A program made the translations under genes and the position numbers. Shown here piece after piece: positions 1 to 8,078 of a DNA stretch of 64,000 nt (positions are counted from its first letter, which is position 1; the number at the start of each line of letters is the position of its first letter). Source of the DNA: Ramlibacter alkalitolerans (GTDB lineage Bacteria; Pseudomonadota; Gammaproteobacteria; Burkholderiales; Burkholderiaceae_C); contig NZ_JAEQND010000002.1 of assembly GCF_016722765.1 (NCBI RefSeq), positions 372,001-436,000 on the forward strand, in the 5' to 3' direction. The notes beneath the pieces are model-generated. The model was not told where the DNA came from and searched no databases. It saw only the letters and a program-made list of their open reading frames with translations.

Positions 1-945
1 CTCGAGCAGGCCAAGCGCAACGCCCAGGAGATCGAACAATACCTGCAACTGCTCGATACGCAGGACAGCAGGGAAGAGGCAGGGGTGGTGCGCAGCCAGG
101 ACGTACGGCGTGCGCTCAAGCAGTTGCAGGATAAGCACGAACAAGTCCAGGCGCAGCTGCAGCGGCTTGAGCAAGGACGCGGCACAACTGCGGTGATGAG
201 CGAGCCGGATGCACAGGTGATGGGGCATGCGAGCAGCCGCACTCCCGCCTACAACCTGCAGACAGCCGTGGAGAGCGACAGCCACCTGATCGTGGCTCAC
301 GAGGTCACCAGCGAGGCCAACGATCAGCGGCAACTGCAGCCCATGGCCGAAGCCGCCAGCGCCGCTCTGGGGCAGCCCGTGATCGGCGTAGCTGACGCGG
401 GGTATGCGAATGCCGAGCAGATGCACGACCTGCAGGCGCAGGGCATCACCACCTATGTGGCGGAGAACCGCACGGTGAACAATCGCGGCGACGGGACACT
501 GTATGACCGCAGCGTCTTCAGCTACGACCGTGAACGCGACTGCTTCACCTGCCCGGCGGGCAAGCTGCTGCAACGCAGCGGCGAGCACAAGAAAAACAAG
601 CTCGTGATCTACGCAGCCAAGGCAAAGGAGTGCGGCAGCTGCCCCCAAAAGGCCGCTTGTACGCAAGCCCGTCGACGACACGTGACGCGCCACCTGTATG
701 AGGATGCGCGCGAGGCAAATGCGCAACGCGTCGCACAGCACCCGGAGATGATGCGACTGCGGCAACAGACGGTGGAGCACCCGTTTGCCGACCTGAAGTA
801 CCGCATTCTGGGAACCGCGCGGCTATTGATGCGGGGAATGCAGGGTGCCAGAGGCGAGCTGAGCCTGGCAGTGCTGGCGTACAACCTGAAGCGCGCCTTC
901 AACATGAAGGGCGCGACCTGGATGCAGCAGGCGATCCAGGGGTAA
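1..945 (+). CDS. IS1182-family transposase, 5' end missing
   Basis: The reading frame is already open at base 1 and ends at TAA 943-945, so about 314 C-terminal residues of a transposase are visible and the start lies outside the window. The core resembles IS1182-type DDE transposases: a LIVAHEVTSEANDQ stretch with a VADAGYAN motif, a Cys-rich insert (CFTCPAGK, CGSCPQKAAC) and a C-terminal HPFADLKYRILGTARLLMRG block in which the last acidic residues of such enzymes lie. No frameshift is seen in the visible part. It would cut and join the ends of its own insertion sequence. Whether the copy is intact cannot be judged. The right inverted repeat was not identified with confidence. The family call rests on motif recall. 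Confidence 0.8.
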   Translation, partial: LEQAKRNAQEIEQYLQLLDTQDSREEAGVVRSQDVRRALKQLQDKHEQVQAQLQRLEQGRGTTAVMSEPDAQVMGHASSRTPAYNLQTAVESDSHLIVAHEVTSEANDQRQLQPMAEAASAALGQPVIGVADAGYANAEQMHDLQAQGITTYVAENRTVNNRGDGTLYDRSVFSYDRERDCFTCPAGKLLQRSGEHKKNKLVIYAAKAKECGSCPQKAACTQARRRHVTRHLYEDAREANAQRVAQHPEMMRLRQQTVEHPFADLKYRILGTARLLMRGMQGARGELSLAVLAYNLKRAFNMKGATWMQQAIQG

Positions 946-959
946 GTGCCCCTTTTTTT
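938..959 (+). terminator. possible terminator at end of transposase gene
   Basis: A 5-bp stem (A plus GGGG 938-942, CCCC plus T 949-953) with a TAAGTG loop that contains the transposase stop codon is followed by a run of seven T (953-959). The stem is short, so this is a weak intrinsic terminator at best. It may instead be part of the end of the insertion sequence. Confidence 0.35.
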
Positions 960-1079
960 CGTTCGTCGACCCCAAAAGGCCTCGCCTGCGGCAGAGAACG
1001 CATCGGCAGCCGCGACGAATCGAGATCCGCCCCGCCGACGGCGCTCGAAGCTCCACCGCCGCGCCGCGATTACTTACAC

Positions 1080-1121
1080 AGCCTGGGTTCGCGCGCTTCG
1101 CGGCTCACCACCAGCCTGCAG
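1080..1121. repeat. GTAGGCTGG palindrome family, half copy
   Basis: A half element in the orientation CTGGGTTCG...GGCTCACC.CCAGCCT, related to the full palindromes at 5883, 21906 and 23707. It lies just past the stop codon of the LolD-like gene (1143). The rest of 946-1142 holds no gene that can be supported. Confidence 0.6.
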
Positions 1122-1142
1122 GAGTCCCTCCACCGCGCAAGC

Positions 1143-1787
1143 TCACGCGCCGACCCCGTCGCTCCTCAGGTGCAGCACCCGGTCGGCTTGCGCGGCGGCG
1201 GAGGCCGAGTGCGTGACCAGCACCAGCGCCGCACCACTTTCCTGCGCCTGGGCGCGCAGCACTTCCATGACGCGCGCCGCCGTCTGCGGATCGAGGTTGC
1301 CGGTCGGCTCGTCGGCCAGCAGCAGCTTCGGGCCATGCACCACGGCGCGCGCGATCGCCACGCGCTGCAGCTGGCCGCCGCTGAGTTCCTGCGGCAGCCG
1401 ATGCCCCAGGCCCTCGAGTCCCACGGCGTGCAGCACCTGCGCCACCCGCTTCGCGTTGGGCCGACCGAGCAGCAGCAGCGGCAGGCCCACGTTCTGTGCC
1501 ACGTCCAGGTGCGGCAGCACGTGGAAGGCCTGGAACACGAAACCGAGCTTTTCCCGCCGCAGCAGCGCGCGGCCTTCGTCGCCGAGCGTCGCCAGGTCCA
1601 CGCCGTCGACGACGACGCGGCCGGCCTGCCACACGTCCAGCCCCGCCATGCAATTGAGCAGGGTGGACTTGCCCACGCCGGACTCGCCGACGATGGCGAC
1701 GAACTCGCGCGCCGCGACGTCGAGCGTCACGTCGCGGAACACGTCCACCTCGCCATAGCGTTTCGCCAGTCCCTGCACTTCGAGCAT
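1143..1787 (-). CDS. ABC transporter ATP-binding protein, LolD/MacB-type
   Basis: A 214-residue ATPase of the LolD/YbbA/MacB class, which power lipoprotein release or efflux together with FtsX-like permeases. Walker A GESGVGKST is at about residues 34-42, the Q-loop Gln at 86, the signature LSGGQ at 135-139, Walker B LLLADE at 155-160 and the switch His in LVTHS near 193. The ATG at 1787 is chosen because it overlaps the miaA stop by one base (TGATG) and begins the canonical MLEVQGL sequence; longer readings run into miaA. No permease gene lies downstream: the next element is the IS1182 remnant. The partner is therefore encoded elsewhere or was lost. The exact substrate is not known. Confidence 0.85.
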   Translation of the reverse strand: MLEVQGLAKRYGEVDVFRDVTLDVAAREFVAIVGESGVGKSTLLNCMAGLDVWQAGRVVVDGVDLATLGDEGRALLRREKLGFVFQAFHVLPHLDVAQNVGLPLLLLGRPNAKRVAQVLHAVGLEGLGHRLPQELSGGQLQRVAIARAVVHGPKLLLADEPTGNLDPQTAARVMEVLRAQAQESGAALVLVTHSASAAAQADRVLHLRSDGVGA

Positions 1788-2725
1788 CAGGCCTCCAGCC
1801 CCGCCGCGCGCAGCACCTGCGCCTGCGCGTCGGGCGCGTCGCAGGCGATCACACGCCGTTCGGGCATGCCGCGCAGCCAGGTGAGCTGCCGCTTGGCGAG
1901 CTGGCGCGTCGCGGCGATGCCGCGCTCGCGCAGTTCTTCCATCGGATACGCGCCGTCGAGGGCCTCCCACGCCTGCCGGTAGCCCACGCAGCGCATGCTG
2001 GGCAAGGACGGATGCAGGTCGCCGCGCGCGCGCAGCCGCCGCACTTCGTCGACGAAGCCGGCCGCCAGCATCGCGTCGAAGCGCTGCGCGATGCGCGCAT
2101 GCAGCCAGCCGCGGTCAGCGGGCTCCAGCGACAGGAACAGGTCCGGCTGCGGCAGGGGATCGCGGGCCGCACGCTGGTGCAACTGCGACAGCGGCTGGCC
2201 GCTGACGCGGAACACCTCCAGCGCGCGCTGGATGCGCTGGGCGTCGTTCGGTGCCAGCCGCGCCGCGGTGGGCGGGTCGACCTGCGCGAGCTGCGCGTGC
2301 AGCGCCGGCCAGCCGCCGCGTGCCGCCTCGGCCTCGATCGCTGCCCGCACCTGCAGGTCCGCTGGCGGCATCGCGTCCAACCCTTCGAACAGCGCCTTGA
2401 AGTACAGCAGGGTGCCGCCGGCGAGCACGACCCGCCGCCCGCGCGCCGCGATGGCGGCCATCAGCCGGCGCGCATCGTGGGCGAACTCCGCGGCGCTGTA
2501 GGGCTCGGCGGGGTCGCGGATGTCGACCAGGTGGTGCGCCACGCGTGCCCGCTCGGCCGCAGTCGGCTTGGCGGTTCCGATGTCCATGCCGCGGTACACC
2601 AGTGCCGAGTCGACGCTGATGATCTCGGCGTCCAGCCTTTCGGCCAGCAGCAGCGCGGCGGCGCTCTTGCCCGAGGCCGTGGGCCCGGCGAGCGCCACGG
2701 TGGCGGGCAGGGCAGTGGTGGGCAT
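1787..2725 (-). CDS. miaA: tRNA dimethylallyltransferase
   Basis: Transfers the dimethylallyl group from DMAPP to A37 of tRNAs that read UNN codons. The 312-residue length is normal for the family. The P-loop GPTASGKS is at residues 14-21, followed by [20 protein letters not shown], the typical DSx[13 protein letters not shown] region in which Ala-Leu replaces the more usual Met-Gln. The C-terminal [14 protein letters not shown] motif is present. The ATG at 2725 is chosen because the P-loop lies close behind it. A much longer reading in this frame begins at 3295 but runs through the divergent response regulator gene. The gene is probably co-transcribed with the overlapping ABC ATPase gene. 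Confidence 0.95.
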   Translation of the reverse strand: MPTTALPATVALAGPTASGKSAAALLLAERLDAEIISVDSALVYRGMDIGTAKPTAAERARVAHHLVDIRDPAEPYSAAEFAHDARRLMAAIAARGRRVVLAGGTLLYFKALFEGLDAMPPADLQVRAAIEAEAARGGWPALHAQLAQVDPPTAARLAPNDAQRIQRALEVFRVSGQPLSQLHQRAARDPLPQPDLFLSLEPADRGWLHARIAQRFDAMLAAGFVDEVRRLRARGDLHPSLPSMRCVGYRQAWEALDGAYPMEELRERGIAATRQLAKRQLTWLRGMPERRVIACDAPDAQAQVLRAAGLEA

Positions 2726-2857
2726 CCCGACGAGGTTAGCAGATGCCACGGTCGCGCAGTCCGTGCGCAGCGCGTACGCAAATGGTTGCAGTGGGCCCGT
2801 ACGGGCGCCCGCGGCGCGGACAATGGGCACACCAGAGTAGCAGGGAGAACGCGCGGC

Positions 2858-3244
2858 ATGGACCTGAGGGTGTTCCTCGTCGAGGACTTGCAGCGCATGC
2901 GCGGCCTCCTGGGCGAATTGTTCGACTCCATGGGCGGATTGACCGTGGTGGCGAATGCCGGCACCGAGGCCGAAGCGAAGCTGTGGCTGGACGAACATCC
3001 CGGCGGCTGGGACGTCGCGGTCATCGACCTGGTGCTCGAGCAAGGCGCGGGCATGAACGTGATCCGACGCTGCAAGGCCGATCCGGGCGGCGGCCGCGTC
3101 GTCGTGTTCAGCAGCTATGCGACGCCGGGCGTGCGGCAGCATTGCCTGGACCTGGGCGCCGACGCGGTGTTCGACAAGAGCGACACCGGCGGCTTCATCC
3201 AGTGGGTGCAGGACCTGGAGAATCGCGAGAACTCCGGTCCCTGA
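2858..3244 (+). CDS. single-domain response regulator (CheY-like)
   Basis: A 128-residue protein made of one receiver domain with no output domain. The acidic pocket is E9-D10 (LVED), the phosphoacceptor is D57 in DVAVIDLVL, the Ser pair S85-S86 takes the switch Thr/Ser position, and K107 lies in FDKSD. It is expected to be phosphorylated by a histidine kinase and to act by protein contact. No kinase gene is adjacent, so the partner is unknown. It is divergent from miaA across about 130 bp. An AGGGAG ribosome-binding sequence lies about 11 nt before the ATG, and a GACAAT hexamer (2818-2823) is a candidate -10. Confidence 0.85.
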   Translation: MDLRVFLVEDLQRMRGLLGELFDSMGGLTVVANAGTEAEAKLWLDEHPGGWDVAVIDLVLEQGAGMNVIRRCKADPGGGRVVVFSSYATPGVRQHCLDLGADAVFDKSDTGGFIQWVQDLENRENSGP

Positions 3245-3326
3245 CCACACCAATGTCGGGTCGCGTCCGACACACATCTCCGTGCTTTCCGACACCGTTC
3301 TGCTGCTCGTCTCCTAGTATTCGGTC

Positions 3327-3569
3327 ATGAGTATGAGCAGTTCAGGGGCCGCAACGGACGACGCGGACACCGGTACGTGGGCGACCGAATCCCTGCCGAT
3401 GAGCGTGCGCAAGGAGTTGCTGGAACGCGAACTGAGCAAGCTGGGCTTCCGCAAGGCGGCCGCCCAGGCCGCTTCGCCTTCGCACGAAGGCGCCGGCTCG
3501 CAGCAGCAGGCCGAGACCGCATCCACGCATCCGCGCGCGGACGTTATCGGCTCCGGGCACGGCGAGTGA
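3327..3569 (+). CDS. small hypothetical protein
   Basis: An 80-residue open frame beginning ATG-AGT-ATG-AGC, so residue 3 is an alternative start. The sequence is polar and probably largely disordered, with one short amphipathic segment, SVRKELLERELSKLGFRKAA, near residues 26-45. No signal peptide, membrane segment or known domain is recognised. It follows the response regulator by 82 bp and precedes aroD by 53 bp. It has no clear ribosome-binding site, so whether it is translated is uncertain. Confidence 0.4.
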   Translation: MSMSSSGAATDDADTGTWATESLPMSVRKELLERELSKLGFRKAAAQAASPSHEGAGSQQQAETASTHPRADVIGSGHGE

Positions 3570-3622
3570 GCCTGTCGCCGCGGGCAGCGGGTGCGCCATC
3601 CGCCGCTGCTTAGAATCCCCCG

Positions 3623-4393
3623 ATGATCCCCATCCAAGTCGCGGGCCGCGCGCTGGCCGGCGGGCGCTTGCCTGCCGTGTGCGCGCCGCTGGTGGGCCGC
3701 ACGCGCGCGGCGCTGGCGGCCGAAATCGCCGTCGTCGCCGCCAAGCGTCCTGACCTGCTGGAGTGGCGGGTCGACTTCTTCGAGGCGATCGCCGACCCGC
3801 GCGAAGTGCTGGCCGCCGCGGCGGACCTGCGCGCGGCCAGCGGCGACATCCCGATCCTCTTCACCCGCCGTTGCGAACGCGAAGGCGGCCAGCCGATCGC
3901 ACTGGCCGAGGCCGGCGTGCCGGCCCTGTACGAGGCCGTCGCTGGCAGCGGCTGCGTCGACCTGCTCGATTTCGAGATGGGCAACGATGCCGCGCACGTG
4001 GCGCAGGTGCGCGCCCTCGCGCGGCGGCACGGGCTGCCGCTGGTGCTGTCGTTCCACGATTTCCAGCGCACGCCCGGCGAGGCCGAACTGCGCGAACGCT
4101 TTGCGCAGGCGCAGCGGCTCGAGGCCGACATCGCCAAGGTCGCCGTGATGCCGCAATCGACGGAGGACGTGCACCGGCTGCTCGGCGCCACGCTGGAAGC
4201 CAGCCGCTCGCTGGCGATCCCGGTGATCAGCATGGCGATGGGCGGGCTGGGCGCCGTCACGCGCCTGTGCGGCGGCGTGTTCGGATCGGCCCTGACCTTC
4301 GCGGTGGGCGCCGCGCCTTCGGCGCCGGGCCAGATCGCGATCGAGGAAGTGCGCGCCGCCCTGGCGACGCTGCAGCGGGCTACTTCAGCCTGA
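3623..4393 (+). CDS. aroD: 3-dehydroquinate dehydratase, type I
   Basis: Third step of the shikimate pathway: dehydration of 3-dehydroquinate to 3-dehydroshikimate through a Schiff base. The 256-residue length fits type I enzymes. The LLEWRVDFFE motif (E47, R49, D51) binds substrate, H145 in LSFHDFQRTP is the general acid/base, and K172 in DIAKVAVMP is the Schiff-base lysine. A TAGAAT hexamer (3611-3616) ends only 6 nt before the ATG and no Shine-Dalgarno sequence is visible, which suggests a leaderless mRNA. The 3' end overlaps the convergent hydrolase gene by 14 bp. Confidence 0.93.
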   Translation: MIPIQVAGRALAGGRLPAVCAPLVGRTRAALAAEIAVVAAKRPDLLEWRVDFFEAIADPREVLAAAADLRAASGDIPILFTRRCEREGGQPIALAEAGVPALYEAVAGSGCVDLLDFEMGNDAAHVAQVRALARRHGLPLVLSFHDFQRTPGEAELRERFAQAQRLEADIAKVAVMPQSTEDVHRLLGATLEASRSLAIPVISMAMGGLGAVTRLCGGVFGSALTFAVGAAPSAPGQIAIEEVRAALATLQRATSA

Positions 4394-5225
4394 AGAACTG
4401 CGCCAGCGCTTCGCGGTACTGCGCCTGGCCCACGGCCATGGTGCTGTGGTGCGAGCCGCCTTCCACCAGCAGGAAGCGCTTGCGGCCGGTGGCGGCCTCG
4501 TAGAGGCGCCGGCCCAGCGAGGCGTCGATCAGCGCGTCGTTCGCACCGTGCACCACCAGCAGCGGCGAGTGCACCTCGGCGACCTTGTGCAGCGAGTCGA
4601 AGCGCTGCGTGATCAGCGGTCCGATCGGCAGCCAGCCCCACTTCATCGTGCTCGCCACGTCGGGAATGGAAGTGAAGGTGCCTTCCACGATCACGCCCTG
4701 TTCGTCCTCCACGTGGGCCGCGAGGTCGATCGCGATCGCGCCCCCGAGTGAATGGCCGAACACGTAGCGGGGGCGCTGCGGGTAGTGGACGCCCAGCCAG
4801 TCCCAGGCGGCGCGGGCGTCTTCGTAGGCGGTGGCTTCCGACGGCAGTTCGCTGGTGGACTTGCCGAAGCCGCGGTAGTCGATCGCCAGCACGTTGAAGC
4901 CGAGTTCCTGCATGCGGCGGATGCGCGGCGCCGAGCCGTTGACGTTCCAGCGGGCGCCGTGCAGGTACAGCAGCACGGGCCGGGTTGCCGGCTCGCCTTC
5001 GGCGGGCAGCCACAGGCCGTGCAGGCGCGAGGGCTTGCCGGTGACCTTGGAGCCGAACGCGATCCAGACGTCCTCCATACCCTCGGAAGAGGCGGCGCTG
5101 CCGCCCCAGGCACGGTCGCTGGGCTGGAAGATCCATTCGCGCTGGCGCTCGTCGAGCGTGGTACAGCCCACGGACAGCAGGGTGGCCGCGACGGCGGCGG
5201 CGGCGAAGAGGAGGCGGCGCTGCAT
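4380..5225 (-). CDS. alpha/beta hydrolase, predicted lipoprotein
   Basis: A 281-residue protein that starts with a lipoprotein signal peptide ending in LLSVGC, so it is probably lipid-anchored in the cell envelope. The alpha/beta-hydrolase fold is shown by PVLLYLHGARWN (oxyanion region), the nucleophile elbow FGHSLGG, a candidate acid in VVHGANDALID and the late His pair in VEGGSHHST. It resembles the BAAT/FrsA/YfhR-like hydrolases. The substrate cannot be inferred. The ATG at 5225 is chosen because it opens the signal peptide; an upstream in-frame ATG would add about 43 residues without signal character. It is convergent with aroD. Confidence 0.85.
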   Translation of the reverse strand: MQRRLLFAAAAVAATLLSVGCTTLDERQREWIFQPSDRAWGGSAASSEGMEDVWIAFGSKVTGKPSRLHGLWLPAEGEPATRPVLLYLHGARWNVNGSAPRIRRMQELGFNVLAIDYRGFGKSTSELPSEATAYEDARAAWDWLGVHYPQRPRYVFGHSLGGAIAIDLAAHVEDEQGVIVEGTFTSIPDVASTMKWGWLPIGPLITQRFDSLHKVAEVHSPLLVVHGANDALIDASLGRRLYEAATGRKRFLLVEGGSHHSTMAVGQAQYREALAQFFRLK

Positions 5226-5278
5226 GGCTCTACTGCGGATTCGCTGCGGGCGCGGAAGTTCAGCCGTTTGCGCGGCGT

Positions 5279-7129
5279 TTACCGGCCGCGCAGGAACAGG
5301 GCGTCCAGTTCGCGCAGCGTGAGCTGGCGCCAGGTGGGGCGGCCGTGGTTGCACTGGTCGGAGCGCTCCGTGGCCTCCATCTGGCGCAGCAGGGCGTTCA
5401 TTTCCTCCAGCGTCAGCCTGCGGTTGGCGCGCACAGCGCCGTGGCAGGCCATGGTGGCCAGCAGTTCGTTGCGGGCGCGCTCGACCACGCTGCTGGCGTC
5501 GTGCTGCGCGAGTTCCGCCAGCACGCCGCGCGTGAGTTCGACGGCATCGCCCTGGGCCAGGGTGGCGGGGACGGCGCGCACCGCCAGTGTCTTCGGCGTG
5601 AAGGGCGTGACCTGCAGGCCCAGGGTCTCCAGCGTGTCCTGGCAGGCTTGCGCCGTTGCCACTTCCGCGGGCGTGGCCGCGAAGGTGGCCGGGATCAGCA
5701 GCGGCTGCGAGCGGATCGCCTGCGCGTCCATCTGCGCCTTCAGGCGTTCGTAGACGATGCGTTCGTGCGCCGCGTGCATGTCGACGACGATCAGGCCGTG
5801 GGCGTTCTCGGCAAGGATGTAGATGCCGTGGAGCTGGGCGATGGCCTTGCCGAGGGGCCAGTCCGGCGCGGGATCGGGATTCGTAGGCTGGTGGTGACCG
5901 AAGGGAACCCCAGCTTCGCTGCGCTCGCCGATCGCTGGGGTTCCTTCGTCACCCCAGCCTACGGGAGCAGCTTCCGGCCTCCCCCAGAGTGCGCCCAGGT
6001 CGGTGACCCGCTCCCCTGCCTGCGGCACGAACGCAATCCCCGGCTGCCGCCAGGCCGGCAGGGGCGCCGGTGCGGCCTCGCCGGCGCTCGGCGCCAGTGC
6101 CGCTTGCGTGGACACCGCAGCGGCCCGCGGCGCGGACAGCGCCGATTCCATGGCGCGGCGCACCGCCTGGTGCACCTCGCGGCTGTCGCGAAAGCGCACC
6201 TCGATCTTGGTCGGATGCACGTTCACGTCGACCCGCGCCGGATCGATCTCCAGGTGCAGCGCATACACCGGCTGGCGCTGGCCGTGCAGCAGGTCCTCGT
6301 AGGCGCTGCGCGCGGCGTGGGTGATCACCTTGTCGCGCACGTAGCGCCCGTTCACGTACGCGAACTGCCAGTCGGCGCGCGAGCGGGCCGCATCAGGGAT
6401 GCCCGCGCGACCGCGCACGCGCAGGGGCCCGGCGGCGAAATCGATCGCCACGCTGTCGGCCAGGAAGTCCTCGCCGAGCACGTCGGCCAGCCGCTGTTCG
6501 CGCGTGGCGGCGCGCCACTGCTCGCTCAGCTTGCCCTCGTGCCAGACGGCGAAGCCGACATCGGGGCGCGCCAGCGCGTGCCGCCGCACGGCCTCCAGGC
6601 AGTGGGCGAATTCGGTGGCATCGCTCTTGAGGAACTTGCGGCGCGCCGGCGTGCTGAAGAACAGCTCCTTGACTTCCACCGTGGTGCCGGTGGCCCGGGC
6701 AGCCGGCCGCAGCTCGCCGCTGGACGCATCGAGCAGGAAGGCGCTGGCCTGGCCGGCGGTGCGCGACAGCAGGTGCAGCTCGGACACCGAGGCGATCGCC
6801 GCCAGCGCTTCGCCGCGGAACCCCATGGTGGCGACCGACTCCAGGTCCGACAGCGATCCGATCTTGCTGGTGGCGTGGCGCCTGAGCGCGAGCGGCAGCT
6901 CCTCGCGGGCGATGCCGCAGCCGTCGTCCTCGATGGAAATCAGGCGCACGCCGCCGGCCAGCAGGCGCACCGTGACCTGGGTGGCGCCGGCGTCCAGCGC
7001 GTTGTCCACCAGCTCGCGCACGACCGAGGCGGGACGCTCCACCACCTCGCCGGCGGCGATCTGGCTGACCAGCTCGTCGGGCAGCTCGCGGATCGGCCGG
7101 CGCGGGGCGGGGGAGAGGACGGCGCTCAT
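5279..7129 (-). CDS. mutL: DNA mismatch repair protein MutL
   Basis: A 616-residue mismatch-repair ATPase. The GHKL motifs are E39/N43 (RELVDNALDAGAT), DDGCGI (68-73) and GFRGEAL (103-109). The C-terminal domain carries DMHAAHERIVYE, close to the DQHA(x)2E(x)4E endonuclease motif, together with MACHGAVRA and CNHGRPT. It therefore looks like the nicking type of MutL rather than the MutH-dependent type. Residues of about 390-416 in the linker (VGWGDEGTPAIGERSEAGV and neighbours) are encoded by a palindromic repeat copy at 5883-5962. A TAGAAT (complement of 7137-7142) ends 7 nt before the ATG, suggesting a nearly leaderless transcript. It is divergent from dedA. Confidence 0.96.
   Translation of the reverse strand: MSAVLSPAPRRPIRELPDELVSQIAAGEVVERPASVVRELVDNALDAGATQVTVRLLAGGVRLISIEDDGCGIAREELPLALRRHATSKIGSLSDLESVATMGFRGEALAAIASVSELHLLSRTAGQASAFLLDASSGELRPAARATGTTVEVKELFFSTPARRKFLKSDATEFAHCLEAVRRHALARPDVGFAVWHEGKLSEQWRAATREQRLADVLGEDFLADSVAIDFAAGPLRVRGRAGIPDAARSRADWQFAYVNGRYVRDKVITHAARSAYEDLLHGQRQPVYALHLEIDPARVDVNVHPTKIEVRFRDSREVHQAVRRAMESALSAPRAAAVSTQAALAPSAGEAAPAPLPAWRQPGIAFVPQAGERVTDLGALWGRPEAAPVGWGDEGTPAIGERSEAGVPFGHHQPTNPDPAPDWPLGKAIAQLHGIYILAENAHGLIVVDMHAAHERIVYERLKAQMDAQAIRSQPLLIPATFAATPAEVATAQACQDTLETLGLQVTPFTPKTLAVRAVPATLAQGDAVELTRGVLAELAQHDASSVVERARNELLATMACHGAVRANRRLTLEEMNALLRQMEATERSDQCNHGRPTWRQLTLRELDALFLRGR
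5883..5962. repeat. GTAGGCTGG palindrome, full copy inside mutL
   Basis: An 80-bp imperfect palindrome: the outer arm GTAGGCTGG.GGTGAC pairs with GTCACCCCAGCCTAC and the inner arms GGGAACCCCAGC / GCTGGGGTTCC flank a short loop. It lies in frame within the MutL interdomain linker. It belongs to the same family as 21906-21995 and 23707-23791. Confidence 0.85.
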
Positions 7130-7136
7130 CGCCGCG

Positions 7137-7164
7137 ATTCTAGGGTGCGCTGCCCGGCGATAAT
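7137..7164. promoter_or_regulatory. divergent -10 boxes for mutL and dedA
   Basis: The 43-bp mutL/dedA gap holds TAGAAT on the minus strand (complement of 7137-7142), 7 nt from the mutL ATG, and GATAAT on the plus strand (7159-7164), 8 nt from the dedA ATG. No good -35 hexamers were seen. Both transcripts would begin at or next to the start codon. Confidence 0.5.
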
Positions 7165-7172
7165 CGCGCCCC

Positions 7173-7826
7173 ATGGACCTGGTGATGCTGCTGGTCGACT
7201 TCATCCTGCATGTCGACCGCTACCTCGAGAATTTCGTGACGAATTACGGCGCCTGGGTCTATGCCCTGTTGTTCCTCGTCATCTTCGTGGAAACGGGCGT
7301 GGTCGTCATGCCCTTCCTGCCCGGCGACTCGCTGCTGTTCGTGGTCGGCGCCCTGTGCGGGCTCGGGCTCATGAACTATCCGCTGTCGGTGGCGCTGCTC
7401 ACGGCGGCGGCGGTGCTGGGCAACCAGAGCAACTACACCATCGGCCGCCATTTCGGCCCGCGCGTGTTCCAGTGGGAGGACTCGCGCTTCTTCAACCGCC
7501 GCGCCTTCGAGCAGGCCCATGCCTTCTACGAGAAGTACGGCGGCATCACCATCGTGCTGGCGCGCTTCATGCCGTTCCTGCGCACCTTCGCGCCCTTCGT
7601 GGCCGGCGTGGCGCAGATGACGCGCCGCAAGTTCAGCCTCTACGACGTCAGCGGCGGCACCCTGTGGGTCGGCGGCATCGTCACCGCGGGCTACTTCTTC
7701 GGCAGCATCCCGTGGGTCAAGGAGAACCTGGACAAGATCATCTGGACGATGATCCTGCTGCCGGGGGTGATCGTGCTGGCCGGCGCCTGGAAGGCCAGGC
7801 GCAAGGCGCCGGTCGCCGGCGCGTGA
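7173..7826 (+). CDS. DedA family membrane protein (VTT domain)
   Basis: A 217-residue inner-membrane protein of the DedA/VTT (SNARE-associated) family, whose members are implicated in flipping of lipid carriers and in envelope and proton-motive-force homeostasis. Family signatures are FVETGVVVMPFLPGDSLLF near residues 36-55, the G-R-x-FGPR region near 91-98, and RFMPFLRTFAPFVAGVAQM near 130-148. There are about five hydrophobic segments. The stop codon TGA (7824-7826) directly abuts, and may form one of the target duplications of, the 220-bp repeat element that follows. Confidence 0.9.
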   Translation: MDLVMLLVDFILHVDRYLENFVTNYGAWVYALLFLVIFVETGVVVMPFLPGDSLLFVVGALCGLGLMNYPLSVALLTAAAVLGNQSNYTIGRHFGPRVFQWEDSRFFNRRAFEQAHAFYEKYGGITIVLARFMPFLRTFAPFVAGVAQMTRRKFSLYDVSGGTLWVGGIVTAGYFFGSIPWVKENLDKIIWTMILLPGVIVLAGAWKARRKAPVAGA

Positions 7827-8046
7827 GAAGCTGTGAACGAATTGCTCGCACCCGCGTGAGGCCGCCATGAACCTCCTTGTGCTCTCAGGGCCGCGCCCAG
7901 CGGCTTCACCCTTCGGGCCGGGGCGCCTCGGGGCGCATGCCGTCGTTGCGCCCCTTGCCCAGGCGGCCAGCCTGGGCTGCGGGTCGCGCCTAGGCCTGCG
8001 CCCCGATGCACCCCGTCGCGGGCACGATCAATTCATTCACAGCTTC
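7827..8046. mobile_element. 220-bp MITE-like element with terminal inverted repeats
   Basis: The left end, GAAGCTGTGAACGAATTG, and the right end (reverse complement GAAGCTGTGAATGAATTG) match over 18 bases with one mismatch. The similarity continues imperfectly for about 30 bp per arm (…TCG..CCCGCG). TGA flanks both sides (7824-7826 and 8047-8049) as a possible 3-bp target duplication. The interior, which includes GGCCGCGCCCAGCGGC and CCAGGCGGCCAGCCTGGG, is rich in further inverted repeats and has no convincing ORF, so it would be non-autonomous. The identification is inferred from structure alone. Confidence 0.55.
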
Positions 8047-8078
8047 TGAGACGACGAGGGCGCTGACACAATGCGCCC

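Noticed and set aside
1787-3295. miaA extended upstream to 3295
   Set aside because: The extension would overlap the response regulator gene on the other strand almost completely, and MiaA families start close to the P-loop.
5345-7870. Very long plus-strand open frame (841 codons) opposite mutL and continuing over dedA
   Set aside because: It is a frame shadow in GC-rich DNA: mutL on the other strand and dedA in another frame have full family motifs, while this translation is low-complexity and has none.
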